Below, piece by piece: positions 51,520 to 62,800 of a stretch of DNA of 64,000 nucleotides. Both the position numbers and the translations under genes were made by a program. Within the stretch, counting starts at the first letter, position 1. Each line of letters starts with the position of its first letter. Source of the DNA: Bathymodiolus brooksi (taxonomy: Eukaryota > Mollusca > Bivalvia > Mytilida > Modiolidae); the NCBI GenBank assembly GCA_963680875.1, contig OY804589.1, forward strand, positions 620,001 to 684,000, read 5' to 3'. The notes under the pieces were generated by a model. The model worked only from the letters and a program-made list of their open reading frames with translations. It had not been told where the DNA came from and searched no databases.

Positions 51520-52945
51520 TGTTTACCAGGTATTTGTTTAGTCCACTACTCGGTGTGGTTGACTTGTACCTTATGTTAGGAAGTTTACTAGGTATTTGTT
51601 TAGTCCACTACTCGGTGTGGTTGACTTGTACCTTATGTTAGGAAGTTTACTAGGTGTTTGTTTAGTCCACTACTCGGTGTGGTTGACTTGTACCTTATGT
51701 TAGGAAGTTTACTAGGTATTTGTCTAGTCCACTACTCGGTATGGTTGACTTGTACCTTATGTTAGGAAGTTTACTAAGTATTTGTTTAGTCCACTACTCG
51801 GTGTGGTTGACTTGTACCTTATGCTAGGAAGTTTACTAGGTATTTGTTTAGTCCACTACTCGGTGTGGTTGACTTGTACCTTATGTTAGGAAGTTTACTA
51901 AGTATTTGGTTAGTCCACTACTCGGTGTGGTTGACTTGTACCTTATGTTAGGAAGTTTACTAAGTATTTGTTTAGTCCACTACTCGGTGTGGTTGACTTG
52001 TACCTTATGTTAGGAAGTTTACTAAGTATTTGTTTAGTCCACTACTCGGTGTGGTTGACTTGTACCTTATGTTAGGAAGTTTACTAAGTATTTGTGTAGT
52101 CCACTACTCGGTGTGGTTGACTTGTACCTTATGTTAGGAAGTTTACTAAGTATTTGTTTAGTCCACTACTCGGTGTGGTTGACTTGTACCTTATGCTAGG
52201 AAGTTTACTAGGTATTTGTTTAGTCCACTACTCGGTGTGGTTGACTTGTACCTTATGTTAGGAAGTTTACTAAATATTTGTTTAGTCCACTACTCGGTGT
52301 GGTTGACTTGCACCTTATGCTAGTAAGTTTACTAGGTATTTGTTTAGTCCACTACTCGGTGTGGTTGACTTGTACCTTATGTTAGGAAGTTTACTAGGTA
52401 TTTGTTTAGTCCACTACTCCGTGTGGTTGACTTGTACCTTATGTTAGGAAGTTTACTAGGTATTTTTTTAGTCCACTACTCGGTGTGGTTGACTTGTACC
52501 TTATGTTAGGAAGTTTACTAAGTATTTGTTTAGTCCACTACTCGTTGTGGTTGACTTGTATCTTATTTTAGGAAGTTTACTAGGTATTTGTTTAGTCCAC
52601 TACTCGGTGTGGTTGACTTGTACCTTATGTTAGGAAGTTTACTAGGTATTTGTTTAGTCCACTACTCGGTGTGGTTGACTTGTACCTTATGTTAGGAAGT
52701 TTACTAGGTATTTGTTTAGTCCACTACTCGGTGTGGTTGACTTGTACCTTATGTTAGGAAGTTTACTAGGTATTTGTCTAGTCCACTACTCGGTATGGTT
52801 GACTTGTACCTTATGTTAGGAATTTTACTAAGTATTTGTTTAGTCCACTACTCGGTGTGGTTGACTTGTACCTTATGCTAGGAAGTTTACTAGGTATTTG
52901 TTTAGTCCACTACTCGGTGTGGTTGACTTGTACCTTATGTTAGGA
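51520..52945. repeat. HOR unit type A, 23 monomers (A2 form)
   Basis: A series with TATTTTAGG (G56T) ending slot 17 near 52,563, TATTTGTCTAG in slot 21, AATTTTACT at 52822 and a TGCTAGG-linked final slot at 52884. These A2 traits recur in the units at 56,976, 58,402, 61,254 and 62,680. The next monomer (52946) is plain where TGTTTACC would be expected. Confidence 0.87.
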
Positions 52946-54123
52946 AGTTTACTAGGTATTTGTTTAGTCCACTACTCGGTGTGGTTGACTTGCACCTTAT
53001 GTTAGGAAGTTTACTAAGTATTTGTTTAGTCCACTACTCGGTGTGGTTGACTTGTACCTTATGTTAGGAAGTTTACTAGGTATTTGTTTAGTCGACTACT
53101 CGGTGTGGTTGACTTGTACCGTATGTTAGGAAGTTTACTAGGTATTTTTCTAGTCCACTACTCGGTGTGGTTGACTTGTACCTTATGCTAGGAAGTTTAC
53201 TAGATATTTATTTAGTCCACTACTCGGTGTGGTTGACTTGTACCTTATGTTAGGAAGTTTACTAGGTATTTGTTTAGTCCACTACTCGGTGTGGTTGACT
53301 TGTACCTTATGTTAGGAAGTTTACTAGGTGTTTGTTTAGTCCACTACTCGGTGTGGTTGACTTGTACCTTATGTTAGGAAGTTTACTAGGTATTTGTCTA
53401 GTCCACTACTCGGTATGGTTGACTTGTACCTTAAGTTAGGAAGTTTACTAAGTATTTGTTTAGTCCACTACTCGGTGTGGTTGACTTGTACCTTATGCTA
53501 GGAAGTTTACTAGGTATTTGGTTAGTCCACTACTCGGTGTGGTTGACTTGTACCTTATGTTAGGAAGTTTACTAAGTATTTGTTTAGTCCACTACTCGGT
53601 GTGGTTGACTTTTACCTTATGTTAGGAAGTTTACTAAGTATTTGTTTAGTCCACTACTCGGTGTGGTTGACTTGTACCTTATGTTAGGAAGTTTACTAAG
53701 TATTTGTTTAGTCCACTACTCGGTGTGGTTGACTTGTACCTTATGTTAGGAAGTTTACTAAGTATTTGCTTAGTCCACTACTCGGTGTGGTTGACTTGTA
53801 CCTTATGTTAGGATGTTTACCAGGTATTTGTTTAGTCCACTACTCGGTGTGGTTGACTTGTACCTTATGTTAGGAAGTTTACTAGGTATTTGTTTAGTCC
53901 ACTACTCGGTGTGGTTGACTTGCACCTTATGTTTGGAAGTTTACTAGGTATTTGTTTAGTCCACTACTCGGTGTGGTTGACTTGTACCTTATGTTAGGAA
54001 GTTTACTAAGTATTTGGTTAGTCCACTACTTGGTGTGGTTGACTTGTACCTTATGTTAGGAAGTTTACTAAGTATTTGTTTAGTCCACTACTCGGTGTGG
54101 TTGACTTGTACCTTATGTTAGGA
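52946..54123. repeat. 19-monomer interruption resembling domain III
   Basis: The A/B order stops for 1,178 bp. The series GCACC, GTCGAC/ACCGTATG, GTCTAG-type, AGATATTT, GTGTTTG, CGGTATGG with TTAAGTTAGG resembles about 38,050-38,600; the TTAAGTTAGG sites lie close to 240 monomers apart. Private units include GTTGACTTTTACC near 53,610, TTTGCTTAG near 53,768, TGTTTGGAAG near 53,932 and ACTTGGTG near 54,029. TGTTTACC occurs at 53814, five monomers before the next A unit. Confidence 0.78.
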
Positions 54124-55549
54124 TGTTTACCAGGTATTTGTTTAGTCCACTACTCGGTGTGGTTGACTTGTACCTTATGTTAGGAAGTTTACTAGGTATT
54201 TGTTTAGTCCACTACTCGGTGTGGTTGACTTGTACCTTATGTTAGGAAGTTTACTAGGTGTTTGTTTAGTCCACTACTCGGTGTGGTTGACTTGTACCTT
54301 ATGTTAGGAAGTTTACTAGGTGTTTGTTTAGTCCACTACTCGGTGTGGTTGACTTGTACCTTATGTTAGGAAGTTTACTAGGTATTTGTCTAGTCCACTA
54401 CTCGGTATGGTTGACTTGTACCTTATGTTAGGAAGTTTACTAAGTATTTGTTTAGTCCACTACTCGGTGTGGTTGACTTGTACCTTATGCTAGGAAGTTT
54501 ACTAGGTATTTGTTTAGTCCACTACTCGGTGTGGTTGACTTGTACCTTATGTTAGGAAGTTTACTAAGTATTTGGTTAGTCCACTACTCGGTGTGGTTGA
54601 CTTGTACCTTATGTTAGGAAGTTTACTAAGTATTTGTTTAGTCCACTACTCGGTGTGGTTGACTTGTACCTTATGTTAGGAAGTTTACTAAGTATTTGTT
54701 TAGTCCACTACTCGGTGTGGTTGACTTGTACCTTATGTTAGGAAGTTTACTAAGTATTTGTGTAGTCCACTACTCGGTGTGGTTGACTTGTACCTTATGT
54801 TAGGAAGTTTACTAAGTATTTGTTTAGTCCACTACTCGGTGTGGTTGACTTGTACCTTATGCTAGGAAGTTTACTAGGTATTTGTTTAGTCCACTACTCG
54901 GTGTGGTTGACTTGTACCTTATGTTAGGAAGTTTACTAAATATTTGTTTAGTCCACTACTCGGTGTGGTTGACTTGCACCTTATGCTAGTAAGTTTACTA
55001 GGTATTTGTTTAGTCCACTACTCGGTGTGGTTGACTTGTACCTTATGTTAGGAAGTTTACTAGGTATTTGTTTAGTCCACTACTCCGTGTGGTTGACTTG
55101 TACCTTATGTTAGGAAGTTTACTAGGTATTTTTTTAGTCCACTACTCGGTGTGGTTGACTTGTACCTTATGTTAGGAAGTTTACTAAGTATTTGTTTAGT
55201 CCACTACTCGTTGTGGTTGACTTGTATCTTATGTTAGGAAGTTTACTAGGTATTTGTTTAGTCCACTACTCGGTGTGGTTGACTTGTACCTTATGTTAGG
55301 AAGTTTACTAGGTATTTGTTTAGTCCACTACTCGGTGTGGTTGACTTGTACCTTATGTTAGGAAGTTTACTAGGTATTTGTTTAGTCCACTACTCGGTGT
55401 GGTTGACTTGTACCTTATGTTAAGAAGTTTACTAGGTATTTTTCTAGTCCACTACTCGGTATGGTTGACTTGTACCTTATGTTAGGAATTTTACTAAGTA
55501 TTTGTTTAGTCCACTACTCGGTGTGGTTGACTTGTACCTTATGTTAGGA
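54124..55549. repeat. HOR unit type A, A1 form with a doubled slot
   Basis: Matches the A1 unit at 48,730 (TATTTTTCTAG, no final slot, ATGTTAGG at slot 17). It has GTGTTTG twice in a row (54248 and 54310), which brings it back to 23 monomers. TTAAGAAG near 55,422 is private. Confidence 0.86.
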
Positions 55550-58500
55550 TGTTTACCAGGTATTTGTTTAGTCCACTACTCGGTGTGGTTGACTTGTACC
55601 TTATGTTAGGAAGTTTACTAGGTATTTGTTTAGTCCACTACTCGGTGTGGTTGACTTGTACCTTATGTTAGGAAGTTTACTAGGTGTTTGTTTAGTCCAC
55701 TACTCGGTGTGGTTGACTTGTACCTTATGTTAGGAAGTTTACTAAGTATTTGTCTAGTCCACTACTCGGTATGGTTGACTTGTACCTTATGTTAGGAAGT
55801 TTACTAGGTATTTGTTTAGTCCACTACTCGGTGTGGTTGACTTGTACCTTATGCTAGGAAGTTTACTAGGTATTTGTTTAGTCCACTACTCGGTGTGGTT
55901 GACTTGTACCTTATGTTAGGAAGTTTACTAAGTATTTGGTTAGTCCACTACTCGGTGTGGTTGACTTGTACCTTATGTTAGGAAGTTTACTAAGTATCTG
56001 TTTAGTCCACTACTCGGTGTGGTTGACTTGTACCTTATGTTAGGAAGTTTACTAAGTATTTGTTTAGTCCACTACTCGGTGTGGTTGACTTGTACCTTAT
56101 GTTAGGAAGTTTACTAAGTATTTGTTTAGTCCACTACTCGGTGTGGTTGACTTGTACCTTATGCTAGGAAGTTTACTAGGTATTTGTTTAGTCCACTACT
56201 CGGAGTGGTTGACTTGTACCTTATGTTAGGAAGTTTACTAAATATTTGTTTAGTCCACTACTCGGTGTGGTTGACTTGTACCTTATGCTAGTAAGTTTAC
56301 TAAGTATTTGTTTAGTCCACTACTCGGTGTGGTTGACTTGTACCTTATGTTAGGAAGTTTACTAGGTATTTGTTTAGTCCACTACTCGGTGTGGTTGACT
56401 TGTACCTTATGTTAGGAAGTTTACTAGGTATTTTTTTAGTCCACTACTCGGTGTGGTTGACTTGTACCTTATGTTAGGAAGTTTACTAAATATTTGTTTA
56501 TTCCACTACTCGGTGTGGTTGACTTGTACCTTATGCTAGTAAGTTTACTAGGTATTTGTTTAGTCCACTACTCGGTGTGGTTGACTTGTACCTTATGTTA
56601 GGAAGTTTACTAGGTATTTGTTTAGTCCACTACTCCGTGTGGTTGACTTGTACCTTATGTTAGGAAGTTTACTAAGTATTTGTTTAGTCCACTACTCGTT
56701 GTGGTTGATTTGTACCTTATGTTAGGAAGTTTACTAGGTATTTGTTTAGTCCACTACTCGGTGTGGTTGACTTGCACCTTATGTTAGGAAGTTTACTAGG
56801 TATTTGTTTTGTCCACTACTCGGTGTGGTTGACTTGTACCTTATGCTAGGAAGTTTACTAGGTATTTGTTTAGTCGACTACTCGGTGTGGTTGACTTGTA
56901 CCTTATGCTAGGAAGTTTACTAGATATTTGTTTTGTCCACTACTCGGTGTGGTTGACTTGTACCTTATGTTAGGATGTTTACCAGGTATTTGTTTAGTCC
57001 ACTACTCGGTGTGGTTGACTTGTACCTTATGTTAGGAAGTTTACTAGGTATTTGTTTAGTCCACTACTCGGTGTGGTTGACTTGTACCTTATGTTAGGAA
57101 GTTTACTAGGTGTTTGTTTAGTCCACTACTCGGTGTGGTTGACTTGTACCTTATGTTAGGAAGTTTACTAGGTATTTGTCTAGTCCACTACTCGGTATGG
57201 TTGACTTGTACCTTATGTTAGGAAGTTTACTAAGTATTTGTTTAGTCCACTACTCGGTGTGGTTGACTTGTACCTTATGCTAGGAAGTTTACTAGGTATT
57301 TGTTTAGTCCACTACTCGGTGTGGTTGACTTGTACCTTATGTTAGGAAGTTTACTAAGTATTTGGTTAGTCCACTACTCGGTGTGGTTGACTTGTACCTT
57401 ATGTTAGGAAGTTTACTAAGTATTTGTTTAGTCCACTACTCGGTGTGGTTGACTTGTACCTTATGTTAGGAAGTTTACTAAGTATTTGTTTAGTCCACTA
57501 CTCGGTGTGGTTGACTTGTACCTTATGTTAGGAAGTTTACTAAGTATTTGTGTAGTCCACTACTCGGTGTGGTTGACTTGTACCTTATGTTAGGAAGTTT
57601 ACTAAGTATTTGTTTAGTCCACTACTCGGTGTGGTTGACTTGTACCTTATGCTAGGAAGTTTACTAGGTATTTGTTTAGTCCACTACTCGGTGTGGTTGA
57701 CTTGTACCTTATGTTAGGAAGTTTACTAAATATTTGTTTAGTCCACTACTCGGTGTGGTTGACTTGCACCTTATGCTAGTAAGTTTACTAGGTATTTGTT
57801 TAGTCCACTACTCGGTGTGGTTGACTTGTACCTTATGTTAGGAAGTTTACTAGGTATTTGTTTAGTCCACTACTCCGTGTGGTTGACTTGTACCTTATGT
57901 TAGGAAGTTTACTAGGTATTTTTTTAGTCCACTACTCGGTGTGGTTGACTTGTACCTTATGTTAGGAAGTTTACTAAGTATTTGTTTAGTCCACTACTCG
58001 TTGTGGTTGACTTGTATCTTATTTTAGGAAGTTTACTAGGTATTTGTTTAGTCCACTACTCGGTGTGGTTGACTTGTACCTTATGTTAGGAAGTTTACTA
58101 GGTATTTGTTTAGTCCACTACTCGGTGTGGTTGACTTGTACCTTATGTTAGGAAGTTTACTAGGTATTTGTTTAGTCCACTACTCGGTGTGGTTGACTTG
58201 TACCTTATGTTAGGAAGTTTACTAGGTATTTGTCTAGTCCACTACTCGGTATGGTTGACTTGTACCTTATGTTAGGAATTTTACTAAGTATTTGTTTAGT
58301 CCACTACTCGGTGTGGTTGACTTGTACCTTATGCTAGGAAGTTTACTAGGTATTTGTTTAGTCCACTACTCGGTGTGGTTGACTTGTACCTTATGTTAGG
58401 ATGTTTACCAGGTATTTGTTTAGTCCACTACTCGGTGTGGTTGACTTGTACCTTATGTTAGGAAGTTTACTAGGTATTTGTTTAGTCCACTACTCGGTGT

Positions 58501-59827
58501 GGTTGACTTGTACCTTATGTTAGGAAGTTTACTAGGTGTTTGTTTAGTCCACTACTCGGTGTGGTTGACTTGTACCTTATGTTAGGAAGTTTACTAGGTA
58601 TTTGTCTAGTCCACTACTCGGTATGGTTGACTTGTACCTTATGTTAGGAAGTTTACTAAGTATTTGTTTAGTCCACTACTCGGTGTGGTTGACTTGTACC
58701 TTATGCTAGGAAGTTTACTAGGTATTTGTTTAGTCCACTACTCGGTGTGGTTGACTTGTACCTTATGTTAGGAAGTTTACTAAGTATTTGGTTAGTCCAC
58801 TACTCGGTGTGGTTGACTTGTACCTTATGTTAGGAAGTTTACTAAGTATTTGTTTAGTCCACTACTCGGTGTGGTTGACTTGTACCTTATGTTAGGAAGT
58901 TTACTAAGTATTTGTTTAGTCCACTACTCGGTGTGGTTGACTTGTACCTTATGTTAGGAAGTTTACTAAGTATTTGTGTAGTCCACTACTCGGTGTGGTT
59001 GACTTGTACCTTATGTTAGGAAGTTTACTAAGTATTTGTTTAGTCCACTACTCGGTGTGGTTGACTTGTACCTTATGCTAGGAAGTTTACTAGGTATTTG
59101 TTTAGTCCACTACTCGGTGTGGTTGACTTGTACCTTATGTTAGGAAGTTTACTAAATATTTGTTTAGTCCACTACTCGGTGTGGTTGACTTGCACCTTAT
59201 GCTAGTAAGTTTACTAGGTATTTGTTTAGTCCACTACTCGGTGTGGTTGACTTGTACCTTATGTTAGGAAGTTTACTAGGTATTTGTTTAGTCCACTACT
59301 CCGTGTGGTTGACTTGTACCTTATGTTAGGAAGTTTACTAGGTATTTTTTTAGTCCACTACTCGGTGTGGTTGACTTGTACCTTATGTTAGGAAGTTTAC
59401 TAAGTATTTGTTTAGTCCACTACTCGTTGTGGTTGACTTGTATCTTATTTTAGGAAGTTTACTAGGTATTTGTTTAGTCCACTACTCGGTGTGGTTGACT
59501 TGTACCTTATGTTAGGAAGTTTACTAGGTATTTGTTTAGTCCACTACTCGGTGTGGTTGACTTGTACCTTATGTTAGGAAGTTTACTAGGTATTTGTTTA
59601 GTCCACTACTCGGTGTGGTTGACTTGTACCTTATGTTAGGAAGTTTACTAGGTATTTGTCTAGTCCACTACTCGGTATGGTTGACTTGTACCTTATGTTA
59701 GGAATTTTACTAAGTATTTGTTTAGTCCACTACTCGGTGTGGTTGACTTGTACCTTATGCTAGGAAGTTTACTAGGTATTTGTTTAGTCCACTACTCGGT
59801 GTGGTTGACTTGTACCTTATGTTAGGA
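55550..59827. repeat. 69-monomer superunit B-A-A, copy 1 (4,278 bp)
   Basis: Three HOR units: B (55550-56975), A2 (56976-58401), A2 (58402-59827), each exactly 1,426 bp. All marker slots recur 4,278 bp to the right, for example TATCTG at 55995/60273, GATTTG at 56707/60985, AATTTTACT at 58278/62556 and 59704/63982. The one difference noticed is the first monomer, TGTTTACC here and plain at 59828. Confidence 0.9.
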
Positions 59828-62800
59828 AGTTTACTAGGTATTTGTTTAGTCCACTACTCGGTGTGGTTGACTTGTACCTTATGTTAGGAAGTTTACTAGG
59901 TATTTGTTTAGTCCACTACTCGGTGTGGTTGACTTGTACCTTATGTTAGGAAGTTTACTAGGTGTTTGTTTAGTCCACTACTCGGTGTGGTTGACTTGTA
60001 CCTTATGTTAGGAAGTTTACTAAGTATTTGTCTAGTCCACTACTCGGTATGGTTGACTTGTACCTTATGTTAGGAAGTTTACTAGGTATTTGTTTAGTCC
60101 ACTACTCGGTGTGGTTGACTTGTACCTTATGCTAGGAAGTTTACTAGGTATTTGTTTAGTCCACTACTCGGTGTGGTTGACTTGTACCTTATGTTAGGAA
60201 GTTTACTAAGTATTTGGTTAGTCCACTACTCGGTGTGGTTGACTTGTACCTTATGTTAGGAAGTTTACTAAGTATCTGTTTAGTCCACTACTCGGTGTGG
60301 TTGACTTGTACCTTATGTTAGGAAGTTTACTAAGTATTTGTTTAGTCCACTACTCGGTGTGGTTGACTTGTACCTTATGTTAGGAAGTTTACTAAGTATT
60401 TGTTTAGTCCACTACTCGGTGTGGTTGACTTGTACCTTATGCTAGGAAGTTTACTAGGTATTTGTTTAGTCCACTACTCGGAGTGGTTGACTTGTACCTT
60501 ATGTTAGGAAGTTTACTAAATATTTGTTTAGTCCACTACTCGGTGTGGTTGACTTGTACCTTATGCTAGTAAGTTTACTAAGTATTTGTTTAGTCCACTA
60601 CTCGGTGTGGTTGACTTGTACCTTATGTTAGGAAGTTTACTAGGTATTTGTTTAGTCCACTACTCGGTGTGGTTGACTTGTACCTTATGTTAGGAAGTTT
60701 ACTAGGTATTTTTTTAGTCCACTACTCGGTGTGGTTGACTTGTACCTTATGTTAGGAAGTTTACTAAATATTTGTTTATTCCACTACTCGGTGTGGTTGA
60801 CTTGTACCTTATGCTAGTAAGTTTACTAGGTATTTGTTTAGTCCACTACTCGGTGTGGTTGACTTGTACCTTATGTTAGGAAGTTTACTAGGTATTTGTT
60901 TAGTCCACTACTCCGTGTGGTTGACTTGTACCTTATGTTAGGAAGTTTACTAAGTATTTGTTTAGTCCACTACTCGTTGTGGTTGATTTGTACCTTATGT
61001 TAGGAAGTTTACTAGGTATTTGTTTAGTCCACTACTCGGTGTGGTTGACTTGCACCTTATGTTAGGAAGTTTACTAGGTATTTGTTTTGTCCACTACTCG
61101 GTGTGGTTGACTTGTACCTTATGCTAGGAAGTTTACTAGGTATTTGTTTAGTCGACTACTCGGTGTGGTTGACTTGTACCTTATGCTAGGAAGTTTACTA
61201 GATATTTGTTTTGTCCACTACTCGGTGTGGTTGACTTGTACCTTATGTTAGGATGTTTACCAGGTATTTGTTTAGTCCACTACTCGGTGTGGTTGACTTG
61301 TACCTTATGTTAGGAAGTTTACTAGGTATTTGTTTAGTCCACTACTCGGTGTGGTTGACTTGTACCTTATGTTAGGAAGTTTACTAGGTGTTTGTTTAGT
61401 CCACTACTCGGTGTGGTTGACTTGTACCTTATGTTAGGAAGTTTACTAGGTATTTGTCTAGTCCACTACTCGGTATGGTTGACTTGTACCTTATGTTAGG
61501 AAGTTTACTAAGTATTTGTTTAGTCCACTACTCGGTGTGGTTGACTTGTACCTTATGCTAGGAAGTTTACTAGGTATTTGTTTAGTCCACTACTCGGTGT
61601 GGTTGACTTGTACCTTATGTTAGGAAGTTTACTAAGTATTTGGTTAGTCCACTACTCGGTGTGGTTGACTTGTACCTTATGTTAGGAAGTTTACTAAGTA
61701 TTTGTTTAGTCCACTACTCGGTGTGGTTGACTTGTACCTTATGTTAGGAAGTTTACTAAGTATTTGTTTAGTCCACTACTCGGTGTGGTTGACTTGTACC
61801 TTATGTTAGGAAGTTTACTAAGTATTTGTGTAGTCCACTACTCGGTGTGGTTGACTTGTACCTTATGTTAGGAAGTTTACTAAGTATTTGTTTAGTCCAC
61901 TACTCGGTGTGGTTGACTTGTACCTTATGCTAGGAAGTTTACTAGGTATTTGTTTAGTCCACTACTCGGTGTGGTTGACTTGTACCTTATGTTAGGAAGT
62001 TTACTAAATATTTGTTTAGTCCACTACTCGGTGTGGTTGACTTGCACCTTATGCTAGTAAGTTTACTAGGTATTTGTTTAGTCCACTACTCGGTGTGGTT
62101 GACTTGTACCTTATGTTAGGAAGTTTACTAGGTATTTGTTTAGTCCACTACTCCGTGTGGTTGACTTGTACCTTATGTTAGGAAGTTTACTAGGTATTTT
62201 TTTAGTCCACTACTCGGTGTGGTTGACTTGTACCTTATGTTAGGAAGTTTACTAAGTATTTGTTTAGTCCACTACTCGTTGTGGTTGACTTGTATCTTAT
62301 TTTAGGAAGTTTACTAGGTATTTGTTTAGTCCACTACTCGGTGTGGTTGACTTGTACCTTATGTTAGGAAGTTTACTAGGTATTTGTTTAGTCCACTACT
62401 CGGTGTGGTTGACTTGTACCTTATGTTAGGAAGTTTACTAGGTATTTGTTTAGTCCACTACTCGGTGTGGTTGACTTGTACCTTATGTTAGGAAGTTTAC
62501 TAGGTATTTGTCTAGTCCACTACTCGGTATGGTTGACTTGTACCTTATGTTAGGAATTTTACTAAGTATTTGTTTAGTCCACTACTCGGTGTGGTTGACT
62601 TGTACCTTATGCTAGGAAGTTTACTAGGTATTTGTTTAGTCCACTACTCGGTGTGGTTGACTTGTACCTTATGTTAGGATGTTTACCAGGTATTTGTTTA
62701 GTCCACTACTCGGTGTGGTTGACTTGTACCTTATGTTAGGAAGTTTACTAGGTATTTGTTTAGTCCACTACTCGGTGTGGTTGACTTGTACCTTATGTTA

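Noticed and set aside
53927..53937. A domain II TTTGAAAG marker inside domain IV
   Set aside because: The sequence is TTTGGAAG, which has only one of the two diagnostic changes (A59T without G61A), so it is probably independent.
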